In this document: positions 1 to 9,414 of the stretch, piece after piece
How the letters are laid out: every line of letters starts with the position of its first letter
How positions within the stretch are numbered: position 1 is the stretch's first letter
Position numbers and translations under genes: made by a program
The notes under the pieces: model-generated
Databases searched by the model: none
What the model saw: only the letters and a program-made list of their open reading frames with translations
What the model was told of the DNA's origin: nothing
Assembly (NCBI RefSeq): GCF_005434915.1
Contig: NZ_SKCG01000002.1
Coordinates: forward strand, 372,948-436,947
DNA length: 64,000 bases
Reading direction: 5' to 3'
Source: Aurantiacibacter suaedae
GTDB taxonomy: Bacteria; Pseudomonadota; Alphaproteobacteria; Sphingomonadales; Sphingomonadaceae

Positions 1-698
1 TCGCCGTTACGATAGGCCTCCAGATCGAACTCGGGATAGCCCACCTTGGCCAGTTCGATTTCCTCGGCATATTGCTCAGGGATCGCGGCATCGGCCTCGC
101 GCTTGCCGAGAAATTCCTTCGAGCCGCCCTCGGGACGCGCCACCAGGCCGGTACGGAAATCGAGCAGGCCCTCGAACAGGCCGCCCATCCCGATCGGCCA
201 CATCTGCGGGCTGACATCGAGCGCCAGCTTGTCGGCCACTTCATCGAGCGTCTCGAAGGCATCGCGGCCCTCACGGTCGACCTTGTTGACGAAGGTAATG
301 ATCGGCACCGACCGCAGGCGACAGACCTCGAACAGCTTCAACGTTTGCGGCTCGATGCCCTTGGCCGCATCAATCACCATGATCGCCGAATCGACCGCGG
401 TCAGCGTGCGGTAGGTATCTTCCGAGAAATCCTCGTGCCCGGGCGTATCGAGCAGGTTGAAGGTGATGGTCTCGCTATCGAAATCCTTCTCGAAGGTCAT
501 CACCGACGAGGTGACCGAGATGCCGCGCTGCTGCTCGATCTTCATCCAGTCGGAGCGGGCACGCCGAGCATCGCCGCGCGCTTTGACCTGTCCGGCAAGG
601 TGAATCGCGCCGCCCTGCAACAGCAGCTTTTCGGTGAGCGTGGTCTTACCGGCGTCGGGGTGAGAGATGATCGCGAAGGTGCGGCGATTGGAAGTCAT
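1..698 (-). CDS. prfC: Peptide chain release factor 3 (5' part; runs off the left edge)
   Basis: Translational GTPase that recycles RF1/RF2 from the ribosome after peptide release. About 232 codons of a roughly 520-530-codon family are visible, covering the G domain: P-loop HPDAGKT (residues 13-19), [18 protein letters not shown] and NKVD. The opening [15 protein letters not shown] is typical of RF3 and separates it from EF-G, LepA and TypA. ATG at 698 gives MTSNRRTF, where the family normally begins. An in-frame ATG at 710 would add four residues and overlaps the stop of the upstream epimerase gene as TAATG, so translational coupling from that start is possible. It is the last gene of the pheS-pheT-epimerase chain. 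Confidence 0.95.
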   Translation of the reverse strand, partial: MTSNRRTFAIISHPDAGKTTLTEKLLLQGGAIHLAGQVKARGDARRARSDWMKIEQQRGISVTSSVMTFEKDFDSETITFNLLDTPGHEDFSEDTYRTLTAVDSAIMVIDAAKGIEPQTLKLFEVCRLRSVPIITFVNKVDREGRDAFETLDEVADKLALDVSPQMWPIGMGGLFEGLLDFRTGLVARPEGGSKEFLGKREADAAIPEQYAEEIELAKVGYPEFDLEAYRNG

Positions 699-709
699 GG
701 CGCGCGGCA

Positions 710-1585
710 TTAGGCCGGGTGCACGGTTACGTCCATGCGAAAGCTGCACTCCTCGCCCGCAGCAAGCTGCATCACGCCGGGCTTCTCGCGGAAATCGCCG
801 CCAAATCCGGCCGGGTCGGCGATGCCCGCCCACGGCTCGATGCAGACAAAGTTCGCGCCGGGCTTCTGCCAGATGCCGAGCATCGGAAGATCGGGATAGG
901 CAATGTCGAGCGCCGCCCCGTTCTCGCCCCTGTAGGCCAGGCGGCGGCTGGCGGGGGCATCCCAGATCATCGCGTCGGCGGCGAACAGATCGGGAGCGAG
1001 CGCAAGTTGCTTGCCCTCGACCGGAGAGGGCTCGGTGACCGCGAGCAGGCCATCGGCGTCGAGACGGCGGATCGGCGCGCGCTCCGCCTGCTCGAACACG
1101 ATCCGGTGCGCCAGCTTGTCGCCGCCGCCGGGAAGCGGCCAGGCGAAAGCGGGGTGAAACCCGAAGCTGAACGGCAGCGGCTCATCACCCGGATTGCTGA
1201 CTGTGATGGTCGTCAGAAGCGTCGATCCGGTCAGTTCGTAGGTGGCGACAATGGCGAAGGCGAAGGGATAGACCGCGCGCGTTTGCTCGTCGTCGGCAAG
1301 GCGGAACCTGGCGCTGGCACTAGTCTGCTCGACCAGCTCCCACGCCATGCGCCGGGCGAACCCGTGCTGCTTCATTGCGTACTCGCGCCCGTCGATACGC
1401 AACGCATCGCCATTGAGCCGCCCTACGATCGGGAACAGCAGCGGTGCATGGCCGGTCCACCAGCGCGGATCGGCATCGGTCATATATTCGCGCCCGGCGC
1501 TGTCGGTGAGCGACTGCAGCTCGGCCCCCAAGGGGGCGATGGTGGCGGCCAGATCGCCCGATGCGATCCTGACCGGCCCGCTCAT
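710..1585 (-). CDS. Aldose 1-epimerase family protein (galactose mutarotase-like)
   Basis: A 291-residue beta-sandwich protein of the aldose 1-epimerase family (COG2017), in the LacX/YihR-like branch. Members bind sugars or sugar phosphates and interconvert anomers; the real substrate cannot be read from sequence. Family features are GAELQSL near the N terminus, LLFPIVGRL at about residues 50-58, KQHGFAR at about 72-78, FGFHPAF near the middle and CIEPWAG near the C terminus. The ATG overlaps the pheT stop (ATGA) and its own stop overlaps a possible prfC start, so it is probably translated together with translation-factor genes although it has no obvious link to them. Confidence 0.85.
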   Translation of the reverse strand: MSGPVRIASGDLAATIAPLGAELQSLTDSAGREYMTDADPRWWTGHAPLLFPIVGRLNGDALRIDGREYAMKQHGFARRMAWELVEQTSASARFRLADDEQTRAVYPFAFAIVATYELTGSTLLTTITVSNPGDEPLPFSFGFHPAFAWPLPGGGDKLAHRIVFEQAERAPIRRLDADGLLAVTEPSPVEGKQLALAPDLFAADAMIWDAPASRRLAYRGENGAALDIAYPDLPMLGIWQKPGANFVCIEPWAGIADPAGFGGDFREKPGVMQLAAGEECSFRMDVTVHPA

Positions 1586-3969
1586 CCGCGCAGCTCAGCG
1601 CCCTGCTTGGCTGCCGCTGCCACGATGGCATCGGCAATCGCCTTGAGGTCCGCTTCCTTGTAGCTCTTCTCTCCCGGCTGGAGCGTTACCTCGACCGCGA
1701 CGCTCTTCTTGCCCTCGGGCACGCCTTGGCCTGCGAACACGTCGAACACCCGGGCATCGACGATGTTCGCTTTGTCCGCGCCCTTGACCGCGCGCAGCAG
1801 GTCGCCCGCTGGCAGATCGGCGGGAACGAGGAAGGCGAAGTCGCGCAGCACCGGCTGGAGCGCAGGCGGCGCGAAGTGCGGCTTGGCGAAGCTCAGGGCG
1901 CCCTTCTTGGCCGGAATGGCATCGAGGAACAGCTCGACCGCGACCACCGGGCCATCGACATCGAACTCCGCCAGAGTGCGCGGATGCAGCGTGCCGAAGC
2001 GCGCCAGCACGTTCTTGGGGCCAAGCCGCAAGGTCGCCGACTGGCCGGGGTGGAACTGCTCCCCCGCCTCGCCCATTACCTGCAACTTGTCGACCGGCGC
2101 GCCCGCCTCGGCAAGCAGCGCCATCGCTTCGGCCTTGGCATCGAAAGCATCGAAGGCCTGCGCTTTGCCCGTCGCCCAGCCGCGCGAAGTCTTGTCACCC
2201 GCCAGCACCACGCCGAGCGTCAGTCGCTCATCGCTCGCGCCGTCTTTGCCGCGCAAGTAGCGCCGCCCGATCTCGAACAACCGCAGCGAGGTCGCGCCCC
2301 GATCGAGGTTGCGCTTGGCAGCCGAAATCAGCCCCGGCAGCAGCGAGGGACGCATAGCCTTGAGGTCTTCGCTGATCGGGTTGTCGAGCACCCACAGCGG
2401 GCCCTCGGCGAACAGTTCGGCCTCGGCTTCGGGGAGGAACGACCAGGTCACCGCCTCGTTGAGCCCGCGCCCAGCCGCCGCACGGCGCACCCGCCGCTCC
2501 AGCGCCTGCGCCGGAGTGGCAGTGGGCCGGGCGACCCCGTCAGCGCGCGGCAGGGCGACCGAGGCCACCTTGTCGAGCCCGTGGATACGCACGACTTCCT
2601 CGACCAGATCGGCAGCGCCCTCGATATCGTGACGACGCAAAGGCACAGTCACGTTCCAGCTTCCGTCGACCGCGAAGTCGAGCGCTTCTAGGATGCGCTT
2701 TTGCTCGGCCTCGGCCACCTCGACGCCGCCCAGCCTTGCGGTGAGGCCCGGATCAAAGGCGATCACCTTGGCCTCGTTCGGCGGCGAACCGGCGCGCGCC
2801 GCCGTGCTCGCCTCACCGCCGCACAGGCGCTGGACCAGCGAGGTCAGGCCTTGCAGCCCCTCGTCAAGCCAGGCCGGATCGACCCCGCGCTCGAACCGGG
2901 TGCGGGCATCGCTGGCAAGGCCGAGCTTACGGCCCGTCACGCCGATGGTCTCGGGGTTGAAATAGGCGATTTCGAGCAGGACGTCGGTGGTGCTCTCGCT
3001 CACCGAGCTGTCGAGCCCGCCCATGATCCCGGCGATATCGTGCACGCTGTTGTCGTCGGCGATCACGGTCATCGTGGAATCGAGCGTGTAGGTCTTGTCG
3101 TTGAGCGCCACGACCTGCTCGCCGTCCTTGGCACGGCGGGCAACGACCGGGCCGGTCAGCTTGGCCAGATCATAGACGTGCGCCGGACGCCCGAAGGCGA
3201 GCGACATATAGTTGGTGATGTCGACCAGCGCCGAAATCGGCCGCTGGCCCGCCGCCTTGAGCCGCGCCTGCATCCAGTCGGGCGACGCGCCGTTGGTCAC
3301 GCCGCGCACCACGCGGGCGTAGAAAGCGGGGCAGCCCTCGGGATCGTCGGTGCGGATCTCGACCGGGCAGTCGAACGCCTCTTCGATTTCAAAGCTCTTG
3401 CGCGGCTTCAGCGTGCCAAGGCCGGCCGCCGCCAGATCGTGGGCAATGCCATAAACACCCATGCAATCGGGCCGATTGGGCGTGATCGCCACGTCGAGCA
3501 CCGGCGATGCGCCGTGGTACTCGGCAAAGTCAGTGCCGATGGGGGCGTCTTCGGGCAATTCGATGATGCCGTCGTGATCCTCGCCCAGCTCCAGCTCGCG
3601 GGTCGAGCACATCATGCCCGACGATTCGACCCCGCGGATCGCCGCTTTGCGCAGCACCATCCCATTGGCCGGAACCGTGGCACCGGGCGAACCGAGCACA
3701 CCAACAAGGCCTGCCCGCGCATTGGGCGCGCCGCAGACGATCTGCTTCTCCTCGCCGGTGCCGTTATCGACCGTGAGCACCTGCAACTTGTCGGCATCGG
3801 GATGCGGCTTGGCGGTGAGCACCTTGGCCACGCGGAAGCCCGCCAGCGCCTCGGCCGGGTCTTCGATCCCCTCGACCTCAATGCCGATTTCGTTGAGCTT
3901 GGCGGCGATGTCGGCAAGGCTTGCCTCGGTGTCGAGGAAGTATTTGAGCCATTCGAGCGAGAACTTCAT
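1582..3969 (-). CDS. pheT: Phenylalanine--tRNA ligase beta subunit
   Basis: Beta chain (795 aa) of the alpha2-beta2 cytoplasmic PheRS, which charges tRNA-Phe and carries the editing site. Visible domains in order: N-terminal [17 protein letters not shown]-like tRNA-binding domain at about 39-150 ([19 protein letters not shown]), B3/B4 editing region ([15 protein letters not shown] and following), B5 segment, catalytic-like core, and C-terminal FDX-ACB anticodon-binding domain (about 700-794, [11 protein letters not shown]). The ATG at 3969 overlaps the pheS stop as ATGA. The frame stays open upstream, but that part is pheS in another frame, so the longer reading is rejected. Confidence 0.97.
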   Translation of the reverse strand: MKFSLEWLKYFLDTEASLADIAAKLNEIGIEVEGIEDPAEALAGFRVAKVLTAKPHPDADKLQVLTVDNGTGEEKQIVCGAPNARAGLVGVLGSPGATVPANGMVLRKAAIRGVESSGMMCSTRELELGEDHDGIIELPEDAPIGTDFAEYHGASPVLDVAITPNRPDCMGVYGIAHDLAAAGLGTLKPRKSFEIEEAFDCPVEIRTDDPEGCPAFYARVVRGVTNGASPDWMQARLKAAGQRPISALVDITNYMSLAFGRPAHVYDLAKLTGPVVARRAKDGEQVVALNDKTYTLDSTMTVIADDNSVHDIAGIMGGLDSSVSESTTDVLLEIAYFNPETIGVTGRKLGLASDARTRFERGVDPAWLDEGLQGLTSLVQRLCGGEASTAARAGSPPNEAKVIAFDPGLTARLGGVEVAEAEQKRILEALDFAVDGSWNVTVPLRRHDIEGAADLVEEVVRIHGLDKVASVALPRADGVARPTATPAQALERRVRRAAAGRGLNEAVTWSFLPEAEAELFAEGPLWVLDNPISEDLKAMRPSLLPGLISAAKRNLDRGATSLRLFEIGRRYLRGKDGASDERLTLGVVLAGDKTSRGWATGKAQAFDAFDAKAEAMALLAEAGAPVDKLQVMGEAGEQFHPGQSATLRLGPKNVLARFGTLHPRTLAEFDVDGPVVAVELFLDAIPAKKGALSFAKPHFAPPALQPVLRDFAFLVPADLPAGDLLRAVKGADKANIVDARVFDVFAGQGVPEGKKSVAVEVTLQPGEKSYKEADLKAIADAIVAAAAKQGAELRG

Positions 3970-5066
3970 GCGCGTTCTCCTACACCGGCGGAAAGCGTCG
4001 GCTGAGCCAGCGCCGAGAAACCATAGTGTTGCAACCAGCGGGCATCGCCGTCGAAGAAGGCGCGCAGGTCGTCCATCCCGTATTTGAGCATGGCGAGCCG
4101 GTCGACGCCGATACCGAAGGCAAAGCCCTGCCATTCATCAGGGTCGAGCCCGCCCATTTCGATCACCCGGCGGTTGACCATGCCGCTGCCGAGCAGCTCC
4201 ATCCAGCCATGCCCTGGCGCATCGCCGCTGCCGCCCAGGACGCGCTTGCCGTCGACCAGTTCGAAGCCGACATCGGCCTCGACCGAAGGCTCGGTGAAGG
4301 GGAAGTAGCTCGGGCGCAGGCGGATTACGATGTCTTCGTTCTCGAAGAAGGCCTTGAGGAAGGTCTCGAGCGTCCACTTGAGGTGGCCGAGGTGGATGCC
4401 CTTGTCGATCACCAGACCTTCGATCTGGTGGAACATAGGGGTGTGGGTAGCGTCGCTGTCGCTGCGATAGACGCGGCCCGGCGCGATGATACGCAAGGGA
4501 GCGCCCTCGGCCAGCATGGTGCGTATCTGCACCGGTGAAGTGTGCGTCCTGAGCAGCATCTTGCCGCCCTTGGGCGCGGTGTCGGGGAAATAGAACGTAT
4601 CGTGCATCGCCCGTGCCGGGTGGCTTTCGGGCATATTGAGCGCGGTGAAGTTATACCAGTCGTCCTCGATCTCGGGGCCGGTGGCGACGGCGAAACCGAG
4701 GTCAGCGAAGATTTCGGCTAGCTCGTCCATCACCTGGCTGACCGGGTGGACCGACCCGCGCGTGGCTGCGGGCGCGGGCAATGTAAGGTCAAGCGTCTCG
4801 GCGGCGAGCTTCGCTTCCAGCGCCTCGGCTTCGAGCACATCCTTGCGCGCGGCCAGTGCATCGGTGACCGCCTGCCGCAGGGCCTGGATTTCGGGCCCCT
4901 TGGTCTGGCGCTCTTCCGGGCTCATCTTGCCCAGCGTCTTCATCAGCGCCGAGACCGAGCCCTGCTTGCCCAGAAATTCGACGCGCAGCGCCTCAAGGGC
5001 AGCAAGATCTGCCGCCGCGGCAATGCGCGCTTTCGCGTCGTGTTCGATCGTTTGTGTTTCCGACAT
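3966..5066 (-). CDS. pheS: Phenylalanine--tRNA ligase alpha subunit
   Basis: Catalytic alpha chain (366 aa) of PheRS, forming Phe-AMP and transferring Phe to tRNA. The N-terminal coiled coil runs to about residue 90 ([19 protein letters not shown]). The class II core carries motif 2 ([18 protein letters not shown]) and motif 3 ([17 protein letters not shown]), followed by [14 protein letters not shown]. The ATG at 5066 gives [11 protein letters not shown]; an in-frame upstream extension has no family support. The first gene of a minus-strand chain pheS-pheT-epimerase-prfC. No Phe-rich leader peptide or clear attenuator is visible in the 66 bases separating it from the AraC-type gene. Confidence 0.97.
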   Translation of the reverse strand: MSETQTIEHDAKARIAAAADLAALEALRVEFLGKQGSVSALMKTLGKMSPEERQTKGPEIQALRQAVTDALAARKDVLEAEALEAKLAAETLDLTLPAPAATRGSVHPVSQVMDELAEIFADLGFAVATGPEIEDDWYNFTALNMPESHPARAMHDTFYFPDTAPKGGKMLLRTHTSPVQIRTMLAEGAPLRIIAPGRVYRSDSDATHTPMFHQIEGLVIDKGIHLGHLKWTLETFLKAFFENEDIVIRLRPSYFPFTEPSVEADVGFELVDGKRVLGGSGDAPGHGWMELLGSGMVNRRVIEMGGLDPDEWQGFAFGIGVDRLAMLKYGMDDLRAFFDGDARWLQHYGFSALAQPTLSAGVGERA

Positions 5067-5132
5067 GCTCACTAGCAATCTATTGGCCGATAAGCCGGGC
5101 CTGTTAGCGAGCCTGCGCCCGCCCCCCAAGCC

Positions 5133-6053
5133 CTATTTCGCCTTCTCGACGCTGCGCGGGGCCTTTCCGCCGCCATATCGCAGGATCGTCGGCAGGTCGG
5201 TCTGCGCAACGGCGCCCTGATCGACCATGCGCTGGGCGATGATCCGGTCGAGTACGGGATGCGGCATTTCCGCATATTCGGACGGGGTCATGCCCATGAT
5301 GCTGCGGAAGTCGCGCACGAAATGCGGCTGATCGTAATAATGCCTGTCGAGCGCCTCGCTCCAGCTCCCGCGCGGTTCCAGCATGAACCGGGCAAGGCTG
5401 CGCAAGAAACGCTGACGGCGGAGCAAAGTCTTGGGCGGGAAACCGAAATACTCGCTGCACAAGCGTTCGAGCGAGCGGCGGCTGGTTCCGACCCGCTCTG
5501 CCAGATCGTCTACGTCGCTGAGGTCGGCGTCCTTCAGCGCTTCCTGACAAGCCAGCACGCGTGAAGGTACGGACGGCGTGCGAGCATCGAGATCGAGCAG
5601 GAAGCCATTGATGGCCTCGGCAGCGGCATCTTCCTGGCCTCCCGCTGCTTCGATCAGCTGCAACAGCGGGGCGAACACGCCAAACCCGCACTCGCCGCCG
5701 TCAGCGATAACGTTCTTTAGTGAGGCAGCCGGCTGATCGACGAAGCGTGCCCACCCGGCCGGCTGGAGACCGAGGCCGAAAATTCGCGAGGTGCTCAGCC
5801 GAAAGTCGATCGCTCGGCTTGTCGGCCCGCTGACCACGAACGGCGGGCATTGTTGCATTTCAGCAGGAATAATGCGGGCCGCAGGCGGCGTTCCGGCATA
5901 GGTGAACCGCATGGCGGCCCATTCAGGGTGAAGCGAATCGGCGACAAGTCCGCCGTCCTCGCAGGTCAGCGCGAAGCTGTAGAGCGCAGTGAAGTAGGGC
6001 GCGAGCGCATCGGACAGGCGGAAAAACCGCACATCGAGAGTGAACGACACCAT
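5133..6053 (-). CDS. AraC-family transcriptional regulator
   Basis: A 306-residue regulator. The C-terminal third (about 185-285) is an AraC/XylS double helix-turn-helix domain: DVDDLAERVGTSRRSLERL, then FGFPPKTLLRRQRFLRSL, then the signature YYDQPHFVRDFRSIMGMTPSEY. The N-terminal half carries no recognisable sensor motif, although its position suggests ligand sensing. Start: ATG at 6053 (MVSFTLDVRFF); an in-frame TTG at 6068 would add five residues, and neither has a strong ribosome-binding site. It ends 66 bases from pheS and no neighbour suggests a target. Confidence 0.85.
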   Translation of the reverse strand: MVSFTLDVRFFRLSDALAPYFTALYSFALTCEDGGLVADSLHPEWAAMRFTYAGTPPAARIIPAEMQQCPPFVVSGPTSRAIDFRLSTSRIFGLGLQPAGWARFVDQPAASLKNVIADGGECGFGVFAPLLQLIEAAGGQEDAAAEAINGFLLDLDARTPSVPSRVLACQEALKDADLSDVDDLAERVGTSRRSLERLCSEYFGFPPKTLLRRQRFLRSLARFMLEPRGSWSEALDRHYYDQPHFVRDFRSIMGMTPSEYAEMPHPVLDRIIAQRMVDQGAVAQTDLPTILRYGGGKAPRSVEKAK

Positions 6054-6239
6054 CGCAGGATGATCCAACGCACAGGCCCTATTCGCTCGCGGTAAGCCGG
6101 GCCCGCCGGTGCCCAGTCATTTTCCCCGCTACAACAGTCGCTGCCGTTTGCAGCCCTCATGATTTGGCCAATAATCTCCGCATTTGAACGGCTTGGCAAC
6201 CAAAACTTTGTCAAATTGGGTGCTCGCAGCACGTCTCAA

Positions 6240-6280
6240 AAGGCAAGGGGCGCGCCCGGCCAAAGCCGAACGCGCCCCTT
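6240..6280 (-). terminator. Rho-independent terminator after rpmI-rplT
   Basis: A 10-bp perfect stem (AAGGGGCGCG at 6245-6254 pairing with 6271-6280) around a 16-base loop. Read on the minus strand it is followed by CCTTTTGAG, a short T-run. It lies 28 bases past the rplT stop, where a terminator for the ribosomal protein operon is expected. Confidence 0.75.
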
Positions 6281-6308
6281 TGCTTGGATCAAGAATGCAA
6301 CCAGCCAA

Positions 6309-6668
6309 TCAGGCGGGCAGCGCTTCCTTGGCCTGCTTGATGATGAGGCCGAAAGCGGCGCTCTCGTTCATCGCGAGGTCGGCCATCACCTTACGGTCAA
6401 GCTCGATTCCGGCCAGCTTGGTGCCGTGGATGAACTGCGAATAGGTCAGACCTTCGGCGCGCACTGCAGCGTTGATACGCTGGATCCATAGGGCGCGGAA
6501 GTTGCGCTTGTTCACCTTGCGGTCGCGATAGGCGTACTGGCCGGCCTTCTCGACGGCCTGACGGGCGACGCGAATCGTGTTCTTGCGACGGCCGCGATAG
6601 CCCTTCGCCTGATCCAAAATCCGCTTGTGCTTGGCGCGGGTGGTTACACCGCGTTTAATGCGAGGCAT
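6309..6668 (-). CDS. rplT: 50S ribosomal protein L20
   Basis: L20 (119 aa), an early 23S rRNA-binding assembly protein. The sequence begins [18 protein letters not shown] and contains the family block [30 protein letters not shown]; length is normal. A strong AAAGGAGATATACT ribosome-binding region precedes the ATG. It follows rpmI by 25 bases in the usual L35-L20 order. infC, which often precedes this pair, is not adjacent here. Confidence 0.98.
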   Translation of the reverse strand: MPRIKRGVTTRAKHKRILDQAKGYRGRRKNTIRVARQAVEKAGQYAYRDRKVNKRNFRALWIQRINAAVRAEGLTYSQFIHGTKLAGIELDRKVMADLAMNESAAFGLIIKQAKEALPA

Positions 6669-6693
6669 AGTATATCTCCTTTAGCGCGCAGGC

Positions 6694-6897
6694 TTAGTTG
6701 AGGCCGTAAGGGGCCCACTTCTTGATGTGCTTCACGTCCGCTTCGGACAGCACATCAGTGCCGCGGTGCTGGCGAATATACTTCGCATTGTGGTTGATCA
6801 GGCGGTGACGCTTGCCAACGGCACCATGCTTGACCTTGCCGGTGGCGGTGAGCTTGAAGCGCTTTTTCACGCCGCTCTTGGTCTTCAGCTTGGGCAT
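6694..6897 (-). CDS. rpmI: 50S ribosomal protein L35
   Basis: L35 (67 aa), a small basic protein of the large subunit. [25 protein letters not shown] is shown in part by [15 protein letters not shown] at the start, followed by [19 protein letters not shown] at 6897 is preceded by AAAGGAGATGAAA, an excellent ribosome-binding site. The frame is open further upstream, but that portion has no similarity to L35 and lacks its own initiation signal. It heads an operon with rplT. Confidence 0.97.
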   Translation of the reverse strand: MPKLKTKSGVKKRFKLTATGKVKHGAVGKRHRLINHNAKYIRQHRGTDVLSEADVKHIKKWAPYGLN

Positions 6898-6989
6898 TTT
6901 CATCTCCTTTAAACAGAGACACGTCCAACCGGCCCTGGCAGCCCTTTTCGCCAGGCAGGCAGATGAATCACGTGTCGGTGAAGCGGGCG

Positions 6990-7017
6990 CTCTTAGACAA
7001 TTGCCGATAAAAGGCAA
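6990..7017 (-). promoter_or_regulatory. Candidate promoter for rpmI-rplT
   Basis: On the minus strand, TTGCCT (7012-7017) and TAAGAG (6990-6995) are separated by 16 bases, about 95 bases upstream of rpmI. The resemblance to a housekeeping -35/-10 pair is moderate, and there is no other evidence. It lies just past the hisN stop, where the ribosomal protein operon needs its own promoter. Confidence 0.35.
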
Positions 7018-7041
7018 GCGCCACGATCGGCCGTGCAAGCC

Positions 7042-7836
7042 TTAGTGGCTGTGCCCCTCGTGCCCGCCCATGGCCTCGAGCACGTCTTCGAGACGCGCCG
7101 GATCGCCCAGTGCCAGCACCTGGCCATCGGACCCGGCGTGCAGCGGCTCGCCCGCCCAGTCGCACATCATGCCGCCAGCGCCCTCGACGACCGGCACAAG
7201 CGCTGCGAAGTCGTGCAGTTTCAGGCCCGCCTCGCACACGATGTCGAGCTGGCCCGAGGCAAGACAGCCGTAATTATAGCAGTCACCGCCCATCACCATG
7301 CGCTTGTGATTGGTCTTGGCGGCAAGCGCCATAAACACATCGCCTTCGGCCTGGCTGAAATAGTGCGGTCCGGTCGTGGCGATGGCCGCCTGAGACAGTT
7401 CGCGGCAGGCGCGCGTGGCGACCACCTCGCCGTTGAAGGTGGTCGGCTTACCCGTCACGCCGAGCCACCGCTCGCCAGTGATTGGCTGATCGATCATGCC
7501 GAGTACGGGAAAGCCATCGACCAGGAGCGCGATCAGGGTCGCAAAAATCGGGCGGCCGGCGAGGAAGGCGGTCGTGCCATCAATCGGGTCGAGCACCCAG
7601 ACCCGGCCCGACTTGCCCTCCTTCACGCCATATTCCTCGCCGTGAATGCCATCGGCGGAATATTCGGCTTCGATAAGCTTGCGCATCGCAGCTTCGGCAT
7701 TGCGGTCGGCAATAGTCACCGGCGAGGCATCGGCCTTGGCCTCCGAATCGAGCGCGGTGCGGAACAGCGGGCGGATTTCCGCCCGAGCGGCCTCGGCCAA
7801 GCGGTGCGCGAGGGCAATTTCGGCTTCGAGTCGCAT
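7042..7836 (-). CDS. hisN: Histidinol-phosphatase, inositol monophosphatase-like type
   Basis: Mg-dependent phosphatase of the IMPase fold (264 aa), most like the HisN group that removes phosphate from histidinol phosphate in histidine synthesis. Metal-site motifs: GEEYG (E67-E68), VLDPIDGTT (D83, D86) and KLHDFAALVPVVEGAGG near the C terminus. The specific HisN call rests on WVLDPIDGTTAFLAGRP and CYNYGCLASGQLDIV; a general inositol-phosphatase role is the alternative. The ATG overlaps the stop of the cupin gene by one base (TGATG) and there is no independent Shine-Dalgarno sequence, so translation is likely coupled. The last residues are His-rich (GGHEGHSH). Confidence 0.85.
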   Translation of the reverse strand: MRLEAEIALAHRLAEAARAEIRPLFRTALDSEAKADASPVTIADRNAEAAMRKLIEAEYSADGIHGEEYGVKEGKSGRVWVLDPIDGTTAFLAGRPIFATLIALLVDGFPVLGMIDQPITGERWLGVTGKPTTFNGEVVATRACRELSQAAIATTGPHYFSQAEGDVFMALAAKTNHKRMVMGGDCYNYGCLASGQLDIVCEAGLKLHDFAALVPVVEGAGGMMCDWAGEPLHAGSDGQVLALGDPARLEDVLEAMGGHEGHSH

Positions 7837-8258
7837 CAGGGCAGGGTCACCGGATCGTCAGCCCGATGCACGCGGACCACGATGGCGCGCACACCACCAG
7901 GCCCTGCCTTCGGAGTGTGAACCACACGCGGCGGGATGGTGAAGGTCTCACCCGGCGAAACCACCTGCGGCTCGGCACCGGGCAGGCCGACCAGTGCCTC
8001 GCCCGCGATGACATAGAGGAACTCTTCCCATGGGTGCGAATGAGGATCGCCCACCGCATCTGGGCCGAGATTGAGGTCGGTGACGATCAACCGATGCCCC
8101 GGCGCGGCGGCAAGGGCAGTGTCGAACACGGAATTGGGCCCGATAGGCGGGGTCCAGCCCGCCTGCGGGGCAGGCTCCTGCGCGAAACCGGCACTACACG
8201 CACCAAGGGCGATGGCCAGCAGCGGCAGGCTCAGACGGGTCCGTATCCCTGCGGGCAT
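7836..8258 (-). CDS. Cupin-domain lipoprotein
   Basis: A 140-residue exported protein with a lipobox (LAIALGACSAG, Cys at about residue 20) and a single small cupin barrel. Metal-type cupin motif 1 is visible as DPHSHPWEEFLYVIAGE and motif 2 as PPRVVHTPKAG. The metal and function are unknown; many such proteins are stress or sugar-binding cupins. Start ATG at 8258 has AGGAGC eight bases upstream, and this ribosome-binding site overlaps the prs stop codon. It sits in a prs-cupin-hisN chain. Confidence 0.8.
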   Translation of the reverse strand: MPAGIRTRLSLPLLAIALGACSAGFAQEPAPQAGWTPPIGPNSVFDTALAAAPGHRLIVTDLNLGPDAVGDPHSHPWEEFLYVIAGEALVGLPGAEPQVVSPGETFTIPPRVVHTPKAGPGGVRAIVVRVHRADDPVTLP

Positions 8259-8268
8259 CGTCTTGCTC

Positions 8269-9204
8269 CTAGTCGAACAGGCTGGAAACGCTGCTTTCGT
8301 CGGCAATGCGGCGGATCGCTTCACCCACCAATGGTGCGACGCTCAGCACGCGGATGCGTTCCGACGCCATGCTCGCCTCGGTCGGCAGAATCGAATCGGT
8401 GATCACCAGTTCCTTCAGCGCCGACCCGTTAACCCGCGCCACCGCGCCGCCCGAGAGCACGCCGTGGGTAATATAGGCCGCGACGCTCTTCGCGCCCTGG
8501 TCCATCAGCGCGGATGCTGCGTTGCACAGCGTGCCGCCAGAATCGATGATGTCGTCGATCAGGATGCAGTGGCGGCCTTGGACATTGCCGATGATGTTCA
8601 TCACTTCGGATTCGCCGGGCCGCTCACGCCGCTTGTCGACGATGGCCAGCGGCGCATTGTCGAGCCGCTTGGCCAGCGCACGCGCACGCACCACGCCGCC
8701 CACGTCGGGCGAGACCACCATCAGATCCTCGTTGCCGTAACGCGCCTGAATATCGGCGGCCATCACCGGCGCGGCATAGAGGTTGTCGGTCGGGATATCG
8801 AAGAAGCCCTGAATCTGGCCGGCATGCAGATCGACCGAGAGCACGCGGTTGGCGCCTGCCTCGGTGATCAGGTTGGCCACCAGCTTGGCCGAGATCGGGG
8901 TACGCGGACCGGGCTTACGGTCCTGCCGGGCATAGCCGAAATAGGGCAGCACTGCGGTGATCCGGCGCGCCGAGGCACGGCGCAGCGCATCGATCCCGAT
9001 CAGCAGTTCCATCAGGTTGTCGTTGGCCGGGAAGCTCGTCGACTGGATGATAAACACGTCCTCGCCGCGGACGTTTTCGTGGATTTCGATGAAGATTTCT
9101 TCATCGGCGAACCGGCGCACGCTGGCGTCGGTCAGCGGCACTTCCAGATAACCGGCAATGGCGCGTGCCAGCGGCAGATTGGCGTTGCCGGACATGATTT
9201 TCAT
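8269..9204 (-). CDS. prs: Ribose-phosphate pyrophosphokinase
   Basis: PRPP synthase (311 aa): ATP + ribose 5-phosphate to PRPP, feeding purine, pyrimidine, histidine and NAD synthesis. Family landmarks: [17 protein letters not shown] near the N terminus, [26 protein letters not shown], the flexible-loop ERP segment and the PRPP-binding loop [11 protein letters not shown]. Normal class I length. It leads the prs-cupin-hisN chain; a link to histidine synthesis through PRPP and hisN is plausible but inferred. Confidence 0.97.
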   Translation of the reverse strand: MKIMSGNANLPLARAIAGYLEVPLTDASVRRFADEEIFIEIHENVRGEDVFIIQSTSFPANDNLMELLIGIDALRRASARRITAVLPYFGYARQDRKPGPRTPISAKLVANLITEAGANRVLSVDLHAGQIQGFFDIPTDNLYAAPVMAADIQARYGNEDLMVVSPDVGGVVRARALAKRLDNAPLAIVDKRRERPGESEVMNIIGNVQGRHCILIDDIIDSGGTLCNAASALMDQGAKSVAAYITHGVLSGGAVARVNGSALKELVITDSILPTEASMASERIRVLSVAPLVGEAIRRIADESSVSSLFD

Positions 9205-9324
9205 GGTGCAGAACCCTCGAGATTGCGCAGGCGATTCCCTATGCGAGACGCTCTAGCGGTGCGTCACATGATTGCAACCTGCGAGCGCCTGCGCGCCGGG
9301 GGAAAGCACAGACCGGCCATAGCC

Positions 9325-9354
9325 GATCAGATGCTCGCCCTTCAAACAGCGCAA
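9325..9354. repeat. Imperfect copy of the glpX 3' end
   Basis: Bases 9325-9354 match 9421-9450, the last coding bases of glpX, at 25 of 30 positions, with TGCTCGCCCTTCA identical in both. Read on the minus strand the copy would encode LKGEHLIG, compared with VKGEHRID at the true GlpX C terminus. It lies in the 210-base gap between prs and glpX, where no gene is visible. It may be a remnant of an older glpX end or a small duplication. Confidence 0.55.
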
Positions 9355-9414
9355 TCGCTTGCTCGAATGCGCGCGCGCCGCCGTGCTGTGGGGAAAGCGC
9401 GATCCTGACCGACC

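Noticed and set aside
2701-4005. A 434-codon open frame on the plus strand
   Set aside because: Fully antisense to pheT, without known motifs or a ribosome-binding site. pheT is unambiguous.
3966-5129. A longer pheS starting at 5129
   Set aside because: The added 21 residues have no family support, and ATG at 5066 gives the usual N terminus.
6694-7038. A longer L35 of 114 residues
   Set aside because: Only the last 67 residues match L35, and the ATG at 6897 has a strong AAAGGAG ribosome-binding site.
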